Assembly: GCF_015627125.1 (NCBI RefSeq)
Contig: NZ_VTDO01000006.1
Location: 62,001-126,000 of the forward strand
From: Acinetobacter rathckeae
GTDB taxonomy: Bacteria; Pseudomonadota; Gammaproteobacteria; Pseudomonadales; Moraxellaceae
DNA length: 64,000 nt
Reading direction: 5' to 3'
Below are positions 19,355 through 29,906 of the stretch, one piece after another (the first letter of the stretch is position 1; each line of letters opens with the position of its first letter). The notes under the pieces were generated by a model that did not search any database, had not been told where the DNA came from, and saw nothing but the letters and a program-made list of their open reading frames with translations. Both the position numbers and the translations under genes were made by a program.

Positions 19355-20770
19355 GTGCAAGAGCAAAAAATAAAATATACGGCACTGTTGGTTGCATTGA
19401 CATTTTTTATGGAAAACTTAGATGCCACCATTATTGTGACCGCATTGCCTGCAATGGCAGATACATTTCGTGTTGCACCCATTAATTTAAATATTGGTTT
19501 AACGGTATATTTAGTGGCTGTGGCGGTATTTATACCTGTCAGTGGTTGGTTAGCAGAGCGCTATGGCGCACGGCGTATTTTTGTGACGGCCATTATTTTA
19601 TTTGTTTTGGCCTCTATTTTATGTGCGCTTAGTCAAACAAAATCAGTATTTACCTTTGCTCGTGCATTACAAGGCATTGGTGGTGCAATGATGGTGCCTG
19701 TTGGTCGCTTAGTGGCTATGCGTTTAGCGCCTAAAGAGCATTTGGTCAAAGTGATTGCTTATATTACTTGGCCGGGTTTAATTGCCCCTGTGATTGCCCC
19801 TGCTTTAGGGGGGCTAATCGTAACCCAACTGTCTTGGCAATGGATTTTCTATATTAATGTACCTTTGGGCTTGGTTGCCATTTGGGCCAGTTTAAAGTTA
19901 TTAGACAATGAGAAAAATGAGGACTTAGCACCATTTGATTGGGCTGGTTTTGCTTTGTTGGCCATGGCCTGTGCCAGTGTCGTCTATGGTATGGAGCGTA
20001 TTGGTCAGGAAATTAGCAATGCTGTGAGCTATTTAGGGTTGGTTATTTTTGGAGCACTTTTGTTTACGGTTTCTGTATTGTATATGCGCCGTTCAGAGGC
20101 TCCACTATTAAAGTTTGATGCCTTTAAACAAGAAACCTTTTCTGCCAGTATTATCGGTGGTTCAGTGGCACGTATTGCTATGAGTGCATTGCCATTTTTA
20201 TTGCCTTTGATGTTCCAAGAAGCCTTAGGTTTATCTGCTTTACAAGCAGGGCTACTCATTTTGGCTGTTTTTCTGGGTAACTTACTTATGAAACCGTTTA
20301 CGACCACACTCATGCAAATGTTTGGGTTTCGTAATATTTTATTGGTCAATGCAGTTATTGGGGCTTGTAGTATTGCTGTGTGTGCATGGTTTACCGTAGA
20401 TACACCGCACTGGGTTATGATGATTTGTATGTTTTTAAGTGGCTTAAGTCGTTCATTACAATTTACCTGCTATAACTCATTAAGCTTTGCCGATGTTTTA
20501 CCACAAGATAAACGTTATGCAACCACGCAATTTAGTTTGTTTTTTCAGATCAGTTTAGCCATGGGGATTGCACTTGCTGCTTTGATTTTGCGTGGCTTTA
20601 TGTTTATTTTTGAGCATCAGGAACCCACACTGTCAGATTTTCATTGGACATTTATTGCTGTTGCAGTTTTTTCATTACTGTCTTTGATTGATACATGGCG
20701 TTTAAGCCCTAATGCAGGTGACGAGGTCAGTGGTTATCGGGCCAAGTCTGTGACTCGGCCAAAACAGTAG
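19355..20770 (+). CDS. MFS transporter, DHA2 (14-TM) drug:H+ antiporter family
   Basis: The 471-residue protein has about 13-14 hydrophobic helices. 'FFMENLDATIIVTALPAMADTF' at the first helix is the DHA2 motif with the conserved Asp. 'GWLAERYGARRIFV' is MFS motif A, and 'ITWPGLIAPVIAPALGGLI' is motif C of antiporters. It should export a hydrophobic toxicant by proton antiport, but the substrate is unknown. The start is GTG at 19355 with AGGTG upstream; the next ATG would cut into the first helix. It converges with sbcC, with a hairpin at 20779-20806 at the junction. Confidence 0.86.
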   Translation: MQEQKIKYTALLVALTFFMENLDATIIVTALPAMADTFRVAPINLNIGLTVYLVAVAVFIPVSGWLAERYGARRIFVTAIILFVLASILCALSQTKSVFTFARALQGIGGAMMVPVGRLVAMRLAPKEHLVKVIAYITWPGLIAPVIAPALGGLIVTQLSWQWIFYINVPLGLVAIWASLKLLDNEKNEDLAPFDWAGFALLAMACASVVYGMERIGQEISNAVSYLGLVIFGALLFTVSVLYMRRSEAPLLKFDAFKQETFSASIIGGSVARIAMSALPFLLPLMFQEALGLSALQAGLLILAVFLGNLLMKPFTTTLMQMFGFRNILLVNAVIGACSIAVCAWFTVDTPHWVMMICMFLSGLSRSLQFTCYNSLSFADVLPQDKRYATTQFSLFFQISLAMGIALAALILRGFMFIFEHQEPTLSDFHWTFIAVAVFSLLSLIDTWRLSPNAGDEVSGYRAKSVTRPKQ

Positions 20771-20778
20771 TTTGACAA

Positions 20779-20806
20779 ACTAGCCAACAACATGGATTTG
20801 GCTAGT
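20779..20806 (+). terminator. Hairpin at the MFS/sbcC convergent junction
   Basis: ACTAGCCAA (20779-20787) pairs with TTGGCTAGT (20798-20806). The stem overlaps the last codons of sbcC, so it is shared by both transcripts. No long T-tract is seen. Confidence 0.5.
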
Positions 20807-23800
20807 ACCTGCGCCAATGGATTTGACTTGAATTTGCACAGGAATTCTTTCATGCATTTCTTGTACATGTGAAATTAAAACCACTTTACGCCCTTGGCTT
20901 TGCAAACGGTCAAGGGCATCCATCACAATATGTAATGAGGTAGGGTCTAAAGTTCCAAAGCCTTCATCAATAAATAAAGACTCAAGTTTCATTGTACCTG
21001 AGGCCATATTGGCAATGGCCAGTGCGAGTGCAAGCGAGACCAAAAAGGTTTCCCCACCAGACAAAGACAGTACAGGTCGTACTTCGCTGTTCATATCATG
21101 ATCTATAATCGCTAAGCCTAAACTGTTGTGAATGCGTTGTAGCTCATAACGCTGAGAAAGTGGAGCAAGTTGTTGGTTGGCATACTCTACTAAAATATCT
21201 AAATGATGTTCTTGGGCAACTTTTTGAAATTTCTTGCCTTCTTTACTGCCAATTAATTCAGATATTTTCCCCCAACGGTTGACTTGTTGTTGCAAATGTT
21301 CAATTTGTACACGGTATTGTTGCTGTTGTTGTTGTGCTTGAGTATTGGCAAGCAGGCGAGAATTAATCGTGTCGCGCTGTTCTTGTAGCGATGTAAGTGT
21401 GCTGAGTTGTTGCTCTATATGATGTTTTATATCTTCCTCTAGATACTCAGGTTGCTCACTCAGGTGTTGTTCTCGTTGTAGGTCAATATGTTTAATCTGT
21501 GTTTCCACAGTGGTTTTTTGTTGTTCAAATTGCTGTATGTCTTGGCGTAACTGTTGTATGTCTTGTGCAGAATGGTTTAGGCACGCCGTGATACGTGCTA
21601 TATCAAAGTGAGGGTGTTGCTGTTGCCATGTTGTTTGTGCAGTGAGGTGCGTTTGCTCTTGTTGTTGCCACATGTGTATATGCTGCTGAACAGCATCTAA
21701 GTCATTTTTGAGCGTTTGATAATGCGTAGTGAACTGCGTTAGTTGCTGTAGTTGTTGCTGTAGTTGTTGCTTAGATTGGTTCAGTTGCGTTTGCAAATGT
21801 TGATGCCACAGTGTTGTGGTTTTAAAAGGTTCAGAGCTATGTTGGCTAATCAGTTGTTTCAGTTTTTCGGCTATTTCTAGTCCGTGTTGCTTGATCTGCT
21901 TGGTTTCAAGGGCAGTGGCTGTGAGTTGCTGTTGTAAAGAGTCACACTGCTGTTGTTGTAGTTGAACTTGTTGCTGGTGTTGGTCAAGTTGCTGTTTAAG
22001 TTGTTGTAATTGTTGTTTAGATTCACTCAAGACTTGAATTGCGTGGCAAGCCTGTTGTATGGCCTGTTCAGGTGATTTTACCCATATTTGCTGTTGTGAT
22101 GGATTAAGTAAAGTAAAAATTTCGGTTTGTAATTGTTTGAACTGCTGAATCGTCACAGCAACTTGCTGTTGCTGTGCCAGCTGTTGTTGTTGAGTTTTAA
22201 GTTGTTGTTGTTGCTGTTGTAAATGTTTAGAACTTTGCTCAAGGTTTTTTTGCTCTAAACACAGTTGAGCCTGAGATTGTTGGCAATGGTGTTGCAGTTG
22301 CTCGGTTGTAAGAGTCGGGGCACTGAGCTTTAATGGGGCTAAGTCTTGTTGTATTTGCTGTTTTAGCTGTTCAATGGTGTTTTGATAGTGTGTTTTTTGA
22401 GTATATAAGTGATGAATTTCACTTTGTGTTTTGGTGTGTTGTATTTGACTGTCTTGCCATTGCTTTAATGCTTTGTCTTTGGCGGTAATATAGGATTGCT
22501 CTTGTTGTGTATGTAGTACGGTGAGCGCATCTTCAAGTAATTGCTGATGGGTAATAAAAGGGTGTGCTGTACTACCGCAGACCATGCAAGCTTCATCTGG
22601 TTTAAGTTGTGATCTGAGCTGTTTGATATGGTCTGCATGTAAAAGTTGTTGTTCTGCCAACAGTTGTTGCGTATTTTTCAGTGTTTGCTCTGCATGTTTG
22701 AATTCACTTTCATGTTGCTCAAGCACTTGGCTTTGTTGAGCAAGTAGTCTTTCTTGTTGCTGTAGTACTATGCTTGTGTGTTGTAATTCCTGCTCTTGTG
22801 TCATCTGAGCATCAATTTGCTTGAGGGTATATTCAAGTTGTTGTTGGTGTTGTTTAACTTGATGTTGTTGCTGTTGTTTTAACTGCATCTGCTCGGTGAG
22901 TGAATCAATTGAGCCGTATTGTTCAGTCAGTTGGTTTATATTTTGTAGTAGGCTCTGAGTATGCTGTTCAAAAGCATGGAAGTCTGTACATTCGGCCTCA
23001 TGCAAAGTATGCCAGAGCTGTTGCATGTGCTTGAGTTTGTCTAGGTTGGCACGAGGTTCTTCTGCCAATGCTAAAAAGTCTTTGAGTTGCTGTTGTGTTT
23101 GCTCAGTTTGCTCGTATTGCTGTGTGAGTCGAGCTATTTGTTGTTGCTGCTCTTTGAATTGCTGTTGTTCTTGTTGTAATTTTTGCTCTAGTTGATGTTG
23201 TTGGCTTTGTTTATTTTGGTAGTTGGTGAGCAGTTGCTCCCGGTTTGCATCAAGTGCAAAGCCTTGCTCTAGTATGGGTTGTAGTGCAGTAAGTTTTTGC
23301 TCTTGTTGCACATGGTGTTTTTCAATATCCTCATGTTGCAGTTTTGCGTGTTGGAATAGCTGTTCAGCCTGCTGAAATTTTTCTGCTTGCTGTTGTCGTT
23401 GTTGCTGTAGCTCTTTTTGTTTGGCTTGAGCGGTTTGAATGCCTTCAATATGATGTCGTACATTGGCAAATTGCTCTAGATCAAGCAAACTTTGTTTTTT
23501 ATCATCAATGCGTGTTTGTTGTGCTTCAAGCATTGTTTGTTGTTGTGTATATGTGCTTTTTTGAGCATTGAGTTGATGTAGCTGTGTGTACCACTGTGTG
23601 GCATGTTCAAGTTGTTTGATCTGCTGTTGCTGTTGTTGTATGTTCTTTTGTAGCTCAATTTGGTTGTTGTTTAAACGACTGATTTCCTCAGGGCTAAGTA
23701 GTTCAATATGGCCAATATAGTCTTGAAATTTTTCTAATTCTTGCTTAAATGTTCTGGTTTTTTCAAATGCACATTGGCTCACAAGACTAAAAATATTTGA

Positions 23801-24373
23801 GTTGGTGAGGTACTCAAGTAGGTCGGCACGTTCTTGGTCTTTGGCTTTTAAAAAAGCACCGACCTCCGACTGTGCCAATAAAATAGCACGGGTAAACTGC
23901 TCGAAACTCAGCCCAATTAACTGCTGTACGCAAGGTGTACAATCATTTAATTTTTGTGTCATGACTCGACCATCATCAATACAAGTTACTGAACGGTCTA
24001 GCTTAAATTTTCCATCTACTTTTTTTCGTGTACGGCTGAGTTCCCAACGTGACTTATAACGCTTTTGGTCTAAGGCTAAAAATTCAACTTCTGCAAATCC
24101 TCGTACACAGCCACGGCGTAAAATGTGTTTAGAGTTTTTGAGTTGTATGACTTCACCATTGGCATCGGTTAACTGCCCACTTGCACCTTGTAGACGTGGA
24201 ATTTGGTCAAATAAAGCCAAGCACATGGCATCAAGCAGTGTCGATTTTCCTGCACCTGTTTTTCCTGTAATGGCAATTAAGCCTGCATTGGCAAGGGGGT
24301 CTGACTCAAAATCAATATATTGTTCGCCAGCAAGTGAGGCAAGATTACTTAAACGGAGTGATAAAATTTTCAT
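20780..24373 (-). CDS. sbcC: Exonuclease SbcCD subunit C
   Basis: A 1197-residue Rad50-like SMC ATPase. The N-terminal half has 'ITGKTGAGKSTLLDAMCLALF' (Walker A) and the Q-loop 'RAILLAQSEVGAFL'. The C-terminal half has signature 'LSGGETFLVSLALALA' and Walker B 'LFIDEGFGTLD'. Between them is a very long coiled coil whose apex carries a CxxC zinc hook (Cys596-Met-Val-Cys599). The coil is unusually rich in glutamine, with many QQQ/QQQQ runs. With SbcD it cleaves hairpins and protein-blocked DNA ends. It starts 9 bases after sbcD, so the genes are in one operon. Confidence 0.95.
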   Translation of the reverse strand: MKILSLRLSNLASLAGEQYIDFESDPLANAGLIAITGKTGAGKSTLLDAMCLALFDQIPRLQGASGQLTDANGEVIQLKNSKHILRRGCVRGFAEVEFLALDQKRYKSRWELSRTRKKVDGKFKLDRSVTCIDDGRVMTQKLNDCTPCVQQLIGLSFEQFTRAILLAQSEVGAFLKAKDQERADLLEYLTNSNIFSLVSQCAFEKTRTFKQELEKFQDYIGHIELLSPEEISRLNNNQIELQKNIQQQQQQIKQLEHATQWYTQLHQLNAQKSTYTQQQTMLEAQQTRIDDKKQSLLDLEQFANVRHHIEGIQTAQAKQKELQQQRQQQAEKFQQAEQLFQHAKLQHEDIEKHHVQQEQKLTALQPILEQGFALDANREQLLTNYQNKQSQQHQLEQKLQQEQQQFKEQQQQIARLTQQYEQTEQTQQQLKDFLALAEEPRANLDKLKHMQQLWHTLHEAECTDFHAFEQHTQSLLQNINQLTEQYGSIDSLTEQMQLKQQQQHQVKQHQQQLEYTLKQIDAQMTQEQELQHTSIVLQQQERLLAQQSQVLEQHESEFKHAEQTLKNTQQLLAEQQLLHADHIKQLRSQLKPDEACMVCGSTAHPFITHQQLLEDALTVLHTQQEQSYITAKDKALKQWQDSQIQHTKTQSEIHHLYTQKTHYQNTIEQLKQQIQQDLAPLKLSAPTLTTEQLQHHCQQSQAQLCLEQKNLEQSSKHLQQQQQQLKTQQQQLAQQQQVAVTIQQFKQLQTEIFTLLNPSQQQIWVKSPEQAIQQACHAIQVLSESKQQLQQLKQQLDQHQQQVQLQQQQCDSLQQQLTATALETKQIKQHGLEIAEKLKQLISQHSSEPFKTTTLWHQHLQTQLNQSKQQLQQQLQQLTQFTTHYQTLKNDLDAVQQHIHMWQQQEQTHLTAQTTWQQQHPHFDIARITACLNHSAQDIQQLRQDIQQFEQQKTTVETQIKHIDLQREQHLSEQPEYLEEDIKHHIEQQLSTLTSLQEQRDTINSRLLANTQAQQQQQQYRVQIEHLQQQVNRWGKISELIGSKEGKKFQKVAQEHHLDILVEYANQQLAPLSQRYELQRIHNSLGLAIIDHDMNSEVRPVLSLSGGETFLVSLALALAIANMASGTMKLESLFIDEGFGTLDPTSLHIVMDALDRLQSQGRKVVLISHVQEMHERIPVQIQVKSIGAGTSQIHVVG

Positions 24374-24382
24374 AACATGGCC

Positions 24383-25642
24383 TTATTGTACAGCGTTATT
24401 TTGGCGTTGTTTTTCTTCAGCTTCTTCGAGTAATGTGAGAAAGTCAGCATTGACTTCAGCATCGTTTTCATAGCCCATGTCTTGCCAAATATGTGCAAAT
24501 AGCTGTGCAGGTGTGGGTGGTGCTAGGTCTATTTTAGAGTGAGTTGCACCTTCATGTTCAGCGAGTAACCGCTTACGACTTAAACGGACTAATCGGTATT
24601 GTTCGCTAGGTAGAATATCTTCAATTTGCTGTCTTAAATTTAAAGGTGGGGCAGTGTTGCTGTGGTATTCAATATCGACATACTCACGTTGTTCTATGTT
24701 TTCTATGACTTTGTCTGATGGTAAAGCTTTGAGTTGTTGCATCACTTGTTCAAGCTCACCTGTTAAGCGGTGCATAGCAACGCTACGAGGAATATATAAT
24801 GGCGAAAATTGAAAGCGCTGCTCAGGTGTATTATGTGTAGGGTTGATATGTACATCAACCACCTGATGTTTATAATTTTTTTCACTAAAAGACAGTGGGA
24901 TAGGTGAACCACTATAGCGAATAAAAGGGTGTGACACTTGTTGTGGTTTATGTAAATGTCCTAGAGCCACATAGTCTACGCCGTGGTCAAAAAGTGTGGT
25001 TGAAAGGGCTTCTTGGTTGCCAATAATACAGCGTTCAGAGTCAGACTCTTGACCCCCTTGTATGTGGGCATGCGACATAATAATCAGTGCTTGGTCTGCA
25101 GTTTTACGCTTTTTTGCTTCTGCAATGAGGGTTTCATGTAAGTACTCAATGGCAGATTGGCTGTCTTGTGTATGTTCGTTAAAGCCTATAATTTCTGCAT
25201 TGCGTAAAAATGGCAGTGCAATACACCATGCAACAATGTCTTTTTGTGGGTTGTAGATGGGTAAAATGAGTCGATCTATATCTAAACTACGGTCTGCATG
25301 CCAACGCACAAGGCCAACTGTTTTGGCATTGTATTTTTCAAGTAGCGGTTCAATTTGTTCAATTCGGTAGCCTGAGTCATGGTTGCCTGCAATCATGAGT
25401 GTTTGCATGTCTGGCGCAACGGCATGGGCTTCGGCTAGAAACTGGTAGAGCTGTTTTTGAGCCATAGATGATGGGTTAATTACATCATAAATGTCACCTG
25501 AAATAAGTAACGCGTGCGGTTGTTTTTGTTTGATTTGCTGAATGAGCCATGTTAAAAATTGTTCATGTTCAAACTGACGAGCATGGTTGTAAAATAGTTG
25601 CCCTAAATGCCAATCTGAGGTATGAAAAAAATGAACAGCCAT
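24383..25642 (-). CDS. sbcD: Exonuclease SbcCD subunit D
   Basis: A Mre11-type Mn-dependent nuclease of about 419 residues. The phosphoesterase motifs are 'HTSDWHLGQ', 'LISGDIYD', 'IAGNHDSGYR', 'MSHAHIQGG' and 'ALGHLHKPQ'. I take the start at 25642 ('MAVHFFHTSDWHLG'), the usual SbcD N terminus; the frame is open ten codons further, to 25672. It supplies the nuclease of the SbcCD complex. The gene is divergent from the OsmC-like gene at 25752. Confidence 0.94.
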   Translation of the reverse strand: MAVHFFHTSDWHLGQLFYNHARQFEHEQFLTWLIQQIKQKQPHALLISGDIYDVINPSSMAQKQLYQFLAEAHAVAPDMQTLMIAGNHDSGYRIEQIEPLLEKYNAKTVGLVRWHADRSLDIDRLILPIYNPQKDIVAWCIALPFLRNAEIIGFNEHTQDSQSAIEYLHETLIAEAKKRKTADQALIIMSHAHIQGGQESDSERCIIGNQEALSTTLFDHGVDYVALGHLHKPQQVSHPFIRYSGSPIPLSFSEKNYKHQVVDVHINPTHNTPEQRFQFSPLYIPRSVAMHRLTGELEQVMQQLKALPSDKVIENIEQREYVDIEYHSNTAPPLNLRQQIEDILPSEQYRLVRLSRKRLLAEHEGATHSKIDLAPPTPAQLFAHIWQDMGYENDAEVNADFLTLLEEAEEKQRQNNAVQ

Positions 25643-25751
25643 AAAATACTCATGTTTAGGTGTTGAACGCATATATAGCGTAATCTAACAGTGTAAGTGT
25701 ACTTCTGTGAAGAGCAGTTCGTTTTAATTAAAGCAAAAGAGAATATAAAAA

Positions 25752-26225
25752 ATGGCATTACATACGTATGAACTTGATTTGCAATGGTGCGGTAACTTGG
25801 GTAAAGGAACGTCTGAGTACCGTGGTTATGCACGTCACTTTACAGTGCAGCATGCACTAAAACCTACTATTTTAGGTTCTGCTGATCCTGCATATTTGGG
25901 GGATGTTAAACGTTGGAACCCTGAAGATTTAATCCTCGCTTCGGCATCGGCTTGTCATCAATTGTGGTATTTACATTTGTGTGCAGTCAATGGTGTTGTC
26001 GTGCTGGAATATACAGATCATGCCACAGCATCTATGCAAGACCAAGATGTGGCACGTAGAGGGCATATTACAGAAATGATGCTCAAGCCTAGAGTGATTG
26101 TGGCACAAGGAACAGATATTGCATTGGCTCAGCAACTACATACGCAAGCCCATCATGAATGTATGATCGCCAATTCAGTCAATTTTCCGATTTATTGTCA
26201 GGCTGAAATTGTTGTGAAAGCATAA
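25752..26225 (+). CDS. OsmC/Ohr-family peroxiredoxin-like protein
   Basis: A 157-residue OsmC-fold protein with the two redox cysteines: the first in 'ASASACHQLWYLHLC' after a glutamate-containing loop ('WNPEDLILAS'), the second in 'HHECMIANSV'. The family reduces organic hydroperoxides with dithiols. Within it this resembles the YhfA/OsmC-like branch rather than canonical Ohr, so the substrate is open. A near-perfect terminator at 26229-26258 is shared with the convergent small gene. Confidence 0.88.
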   Translation: MALHTYELDLQWCGNLGKGTSEYRGYARHFTVQHALKPTILGSADPAYLGDVKRWNPEDLILASASACHQLWYLHLCAVNGVVVLEYTDHATASMQDQDVARRGHITEMMLKPRVIVAQGTDIALAQQLHTQAHHECMIANSVNFPIYCQAEIVVKA

Positions 26226-26228
26226 AAA

Positions 26229-26258
26229 AGGTGGCCTATCTGTACAGATAGACCACCT
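26229..26258. terminator. Bidirectional terminator
   Basis: A 30-base near-palindrome: AGGTGG-C-CTATCTGT mirrored by ACAGATAG-A-CCACCT. It is preceded by AAAAAA and lies between convergent genes. Confidence 0.85.
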
Positions 26259-26276
26259 CAGTTACATGATGTCGCG

Positions 26277-26549
26277 TTACATTTTCATTTCAGGCATTGG
26301 TGCATCTTTAGGCACGGGCTTTGGCTTAGGTGCATCATGACGGTGTTTTTCATCATGACGATGTGCTTTATGCTCAGCCCCTTTTTTGTGTTCGTGGGCT
26401 TTTTTATCAGCACCTTCACGGTGTTTGTGTGGTTTTTCAGGTACAGGTTTTACTGTTTCTGGTTGAGGTGGTACGTTGGCTTCAGGTGATGTTGCAAATG
26501 CAGACACGGCCATACCTGATGCTAATACTGCTGCGAAAACTTTTTTCAT
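26277..26549 (-). CDS. Exported His/Lys-rich small protein, unknown function
   Basis: The 90-residue product starts at 'MKKVFAAVLASGMAVSAFA' (start ATG 26549, preceded by AGG about 10 bases upstream), a Sec signal peptide with an A-x-A cleavage site. The mature part is low-complexity, rich in His, Lys, Pro and Glu: 'PHKHREGADKKAHEHKKG', then 'HRHDEKHRHDAPKPK', ending in 'MPEMKM'. Repeated HxH/HKH clusters suggest divalent metal binding in the periplasm, but this is inference from composition. No enzyme family is recognised. An upstream in-frame ATG at 26585 would hide the signal peptide. Confidence 0.7.
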   Translation of the reverse strand: MKKVFAAVLASGMAVSAFATSPEANVPPQPETVKPVPEKPHKHREGADKKAHEHKKGAEHKAHRHDEKHRHDAPKPKPVPKDAPMPEMKM

Positions 26550-26899
26550 TGCTTTAAACCTAGGGTCATCATTTGATAGATTCATGATGCATAGATATTA
26601 TGAATTTTCGATGGAGGCTTTATTTTTCTATAGACTATGATGTATGTAAGTCAGTTACATTAGCGGTGAGGTCTGTTACAGACAAAAGAAAAGCCAATGA
26701 TTCGAGTGATGAGAAATCATTGGCTTAAATGTCATGACTTTACAGTGGTAGACATGAAGTACGCTATTGTTGCACTGCTTAGATATGGTACGTTTATCTA
26801 TGTAAGCAGGCTTTATGTTCTGTATAACGATAGCGATGAGCAAAAGGTTGACATGATTTTAAAAAAATTTAAATCAATTTTGATAAGACGAGGTTTTGA
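26550..26899. other. 350-base intergenic stretch with a hairpin
   Basis: It contains a perfect 12-bp inverted repeat, AAGCCAATGATT (26691-26702) with AATCATTGGCTT (26715-26726). On the minus strand it is followed by a T-rich run, as in an intrinsic terminator reading leftwards. No minus-strand gene lies just to its right, so its client is unclear. The rest likely holds the promoters of the flanking genes. Short plus-strand frames here have no ribosome site. Confidence 0.5.
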
Positions 26900-27352
26900 G
26901 TGTCTCTGAAAAAATATTATGCATGGTTTTTGCTGTGCTGTTTTATATTTACCTGTATTGGTGGAATACTCATGGCATTATTGCCAAAAGGTTTAGCATT
27001 TGTTTTTATGGTATTGCCATATTTAGCCAGTATGATTTCAGTGCTTTATTTATTTTTAAAACAACAACAACGTGCACCAACACGGAAAGAGATGTTTCAT
27101 TTTGCTTGGGTGTTTAATGTTTTATTTTGGTTGTTTAACATCATGGGGTTTGTTTTGAGCTGTGTTTGGCAAGCTTGGGCACAGCCAGAAGTTGATGTAT
27201 GGCAATTTGTACAGCTGTATGTTTTACAGCCACAAATTATTTTTGTTGCCTTATTTATTGTTGTGATGATTGGCCTGCCATTTTATTTGGTGACATTATG
27301 GTTTTTTGGCCCACAAGCACGCCGTATGGCCAAGCATATGTTTGGTGGTTAA
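26900..27352 (+). CDS. ABZJ_00895-type small membrane protein
   Basis: A 150-residue protein with four hydrophobic helices and a cytoplasmic loop 'KQQQRAPTRKEMFHFAWVFN'. The layout resembles the Acinetobacter-specific ABZJ_00895 family, whose function is unknown. The start is GTG 26900 ('MSLKKYYAWF'), preceded by ACGAGG. The gene converges on hemB with a shared hairpin at 27358-27389. Confidence 0.72.
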   Translation: MSLKKYYAWFLLCCFIFTCIGGILMALLPKGLAFVFMVLPYLASMISVLYLFLKQQQRAPTRKEMFHFAWVFNVLFWLFNIMGFVLSCVWQAWAQPEVDVWQFVQLYVLQPQIIFVALFIVVMIGLPFYLVTLWFFGPQARRMAKHMFGG

Positions 27353-27357
27353 GTTTA

Positions 27358-27389
27358 AAGCAAGCATAATGTTATGATTATGCTTGCTT
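27358..27389. terminator. Bidirectional terminator before hemB
   Basis: AAGCAAGCATAAT (27358-27370) pairs perfectly with ATTATGCTTGCTT (27377-27389) between two convergent genes. Confidence 0.8.
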
Positions 27390-27396
27390 ATATGCT

Positions 27397-28751
<1,355 letters not shown>

Positions 28752-29891
28752 ATGAGTGAACAAAAACCATCAGATTTAGAACATGTTTCAACCGTAGAGA
28801 ATCAACCGAATACCCAAAAGCGTAAGAAGTTACTTTTAATGGTCGCTATTATTTTTATTTTGGGGATTGTTATCTATGCCGTATGGGTTGTGTTCTTTGA
28901 TCGTACCGAAGATACAGATAATGCATATGTAGGGGCAGATACTGCACAAATCAGTGCAATGGTCGGGGGGCAGGTTGCACAAGTACTGACCCAAGATACT
29001 GCATACGTGCATGCAGGTGATGTTTTAGTCAAAATAGATGACCGAGACGCTCAAATTGCGGTTGCACAAGCACAAGCAGATTTAACAAAAGTGAAGCGAC
29101 AGTTTGGTCAAACACATGCAAACAGCGGTGCATTGACTTCACAAATTCAAGCAACGGATGATGCTATTCAGAGTCAAAAAGCACAGCTTGAAAAAGCACG
29201 TGCAGATGTTGCTAAAGCTCAGTCAGACTTTAAACGCCGTGAAGTGCTGAGTGCATCAGGTGCAATTTCTAAAGAAGAATATGCGACATCGCTAAATACA
29301 TTAAATACGGCGAAAGCCAATTTGGGTGTGGCTGAAGCAGGTGTACAGCAAGCGATTTCTAATCAAAAAGTAGCCATCAGTAATTTAGAAGCCAATAACT
29401 CGTTGATTAAAGGCACAACACAAGATACGACACCAGATGTATTGGCTGCCCAAGCCAAACTTGATCAAGCGAAACTTAACCTTGAGCGTACCGTTGTTCG
29501 AGCACCTATAGATGGTATTGTGACTAATCGTAATGTACAAATTGGTCAGGTCGTTGCTTCAGGGCAATCTTTGATGATTGTTGTACCAATTCAGCAGATG
29601 TATGTGGATGCAAACTTTAAAGAAAGCCAATTGGCTCGTGTAAAAGTAGGTCAAAACGTTAAGCTGACTTCAGATTTGTATGGCAGTGATGTGGTTTATC
29701 ATGGCAAAGTGGTTGGCTTTTCAGGGGGAACAGGAGCTGCATTTGCCTTGATTCCTGCTCAAAATGCAACAGGGAACTGGATTAAAGTGGTACAACGCCT
29801 ACCTGTCAGAGTTGCTTTAGATCCGAAAGAGCTTACACAACACCCGCTTCGAGTTGGGTTGTCTATGAATGCCACTGTTGAACTCAAATAA
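28752..29891 (+). CDS. emrA: EmrA/HlyD-type periplasmic adaptor of a multidrug efflux pump
   Basis: A 379-residue membrane-fusion protein. An N-terminal transmembrane helix (about residues 28-50) is followed by 'TDNAYVGADTAQISAMVGGQVAQVL', the lipoyl half-motif of EmrA. Then come a long alpha-hairpin (about 95-215), the second lipoyl half 'VVRAPIDGIVTNRNVQIGQVVASGQ', and a beta-barrel. It links the inner-membrane MFS pump to an outer-membrane channel. EmrB follows 15 bases downstream. Confidence 0.92.
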   Translation: MSEQKPSDLEHVSTVENQPNTQKRKKLLLMVAIIFILGIVIYAVWVVFFDRTEDTDNAYVGADTAQISAMVGGQVAQVLTQDTAYVHAGDVLVKIDDRDAQIAVAQAQADLTKVKRQFGQTHANSGALTSQIQATDDAIQSQKAQLEKARADVAKAQSDFKRREVLSASGAISKEEYATSLNTLNTAKANLGVAEAGVQQAISNQKVAISNLEANNSLIKGTTQDTTPDVLAAQAKLDQAKLNLERTVVRAPIDGIVTNRNVQIGQVVASGQSLMIVVPIQQMYVDANFKESQLARVKVGQNVKLTSDLYGSDVVYHGKVVGFSGGTGAAFALIPAQNATGNWIKVVQRLPVRVALDPKELTQHPLRVGLSMNATVELK

Positions 29892-29906
29892 ATAAAGTGA
29901 TGACAT

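Noticed and set aside
20780..24373. Several antisense and shifted frames inside sbcC
   Set aside because: They are by-products of repetitive CAG/CAA codons; composition is low-complexity and none has a start signal.
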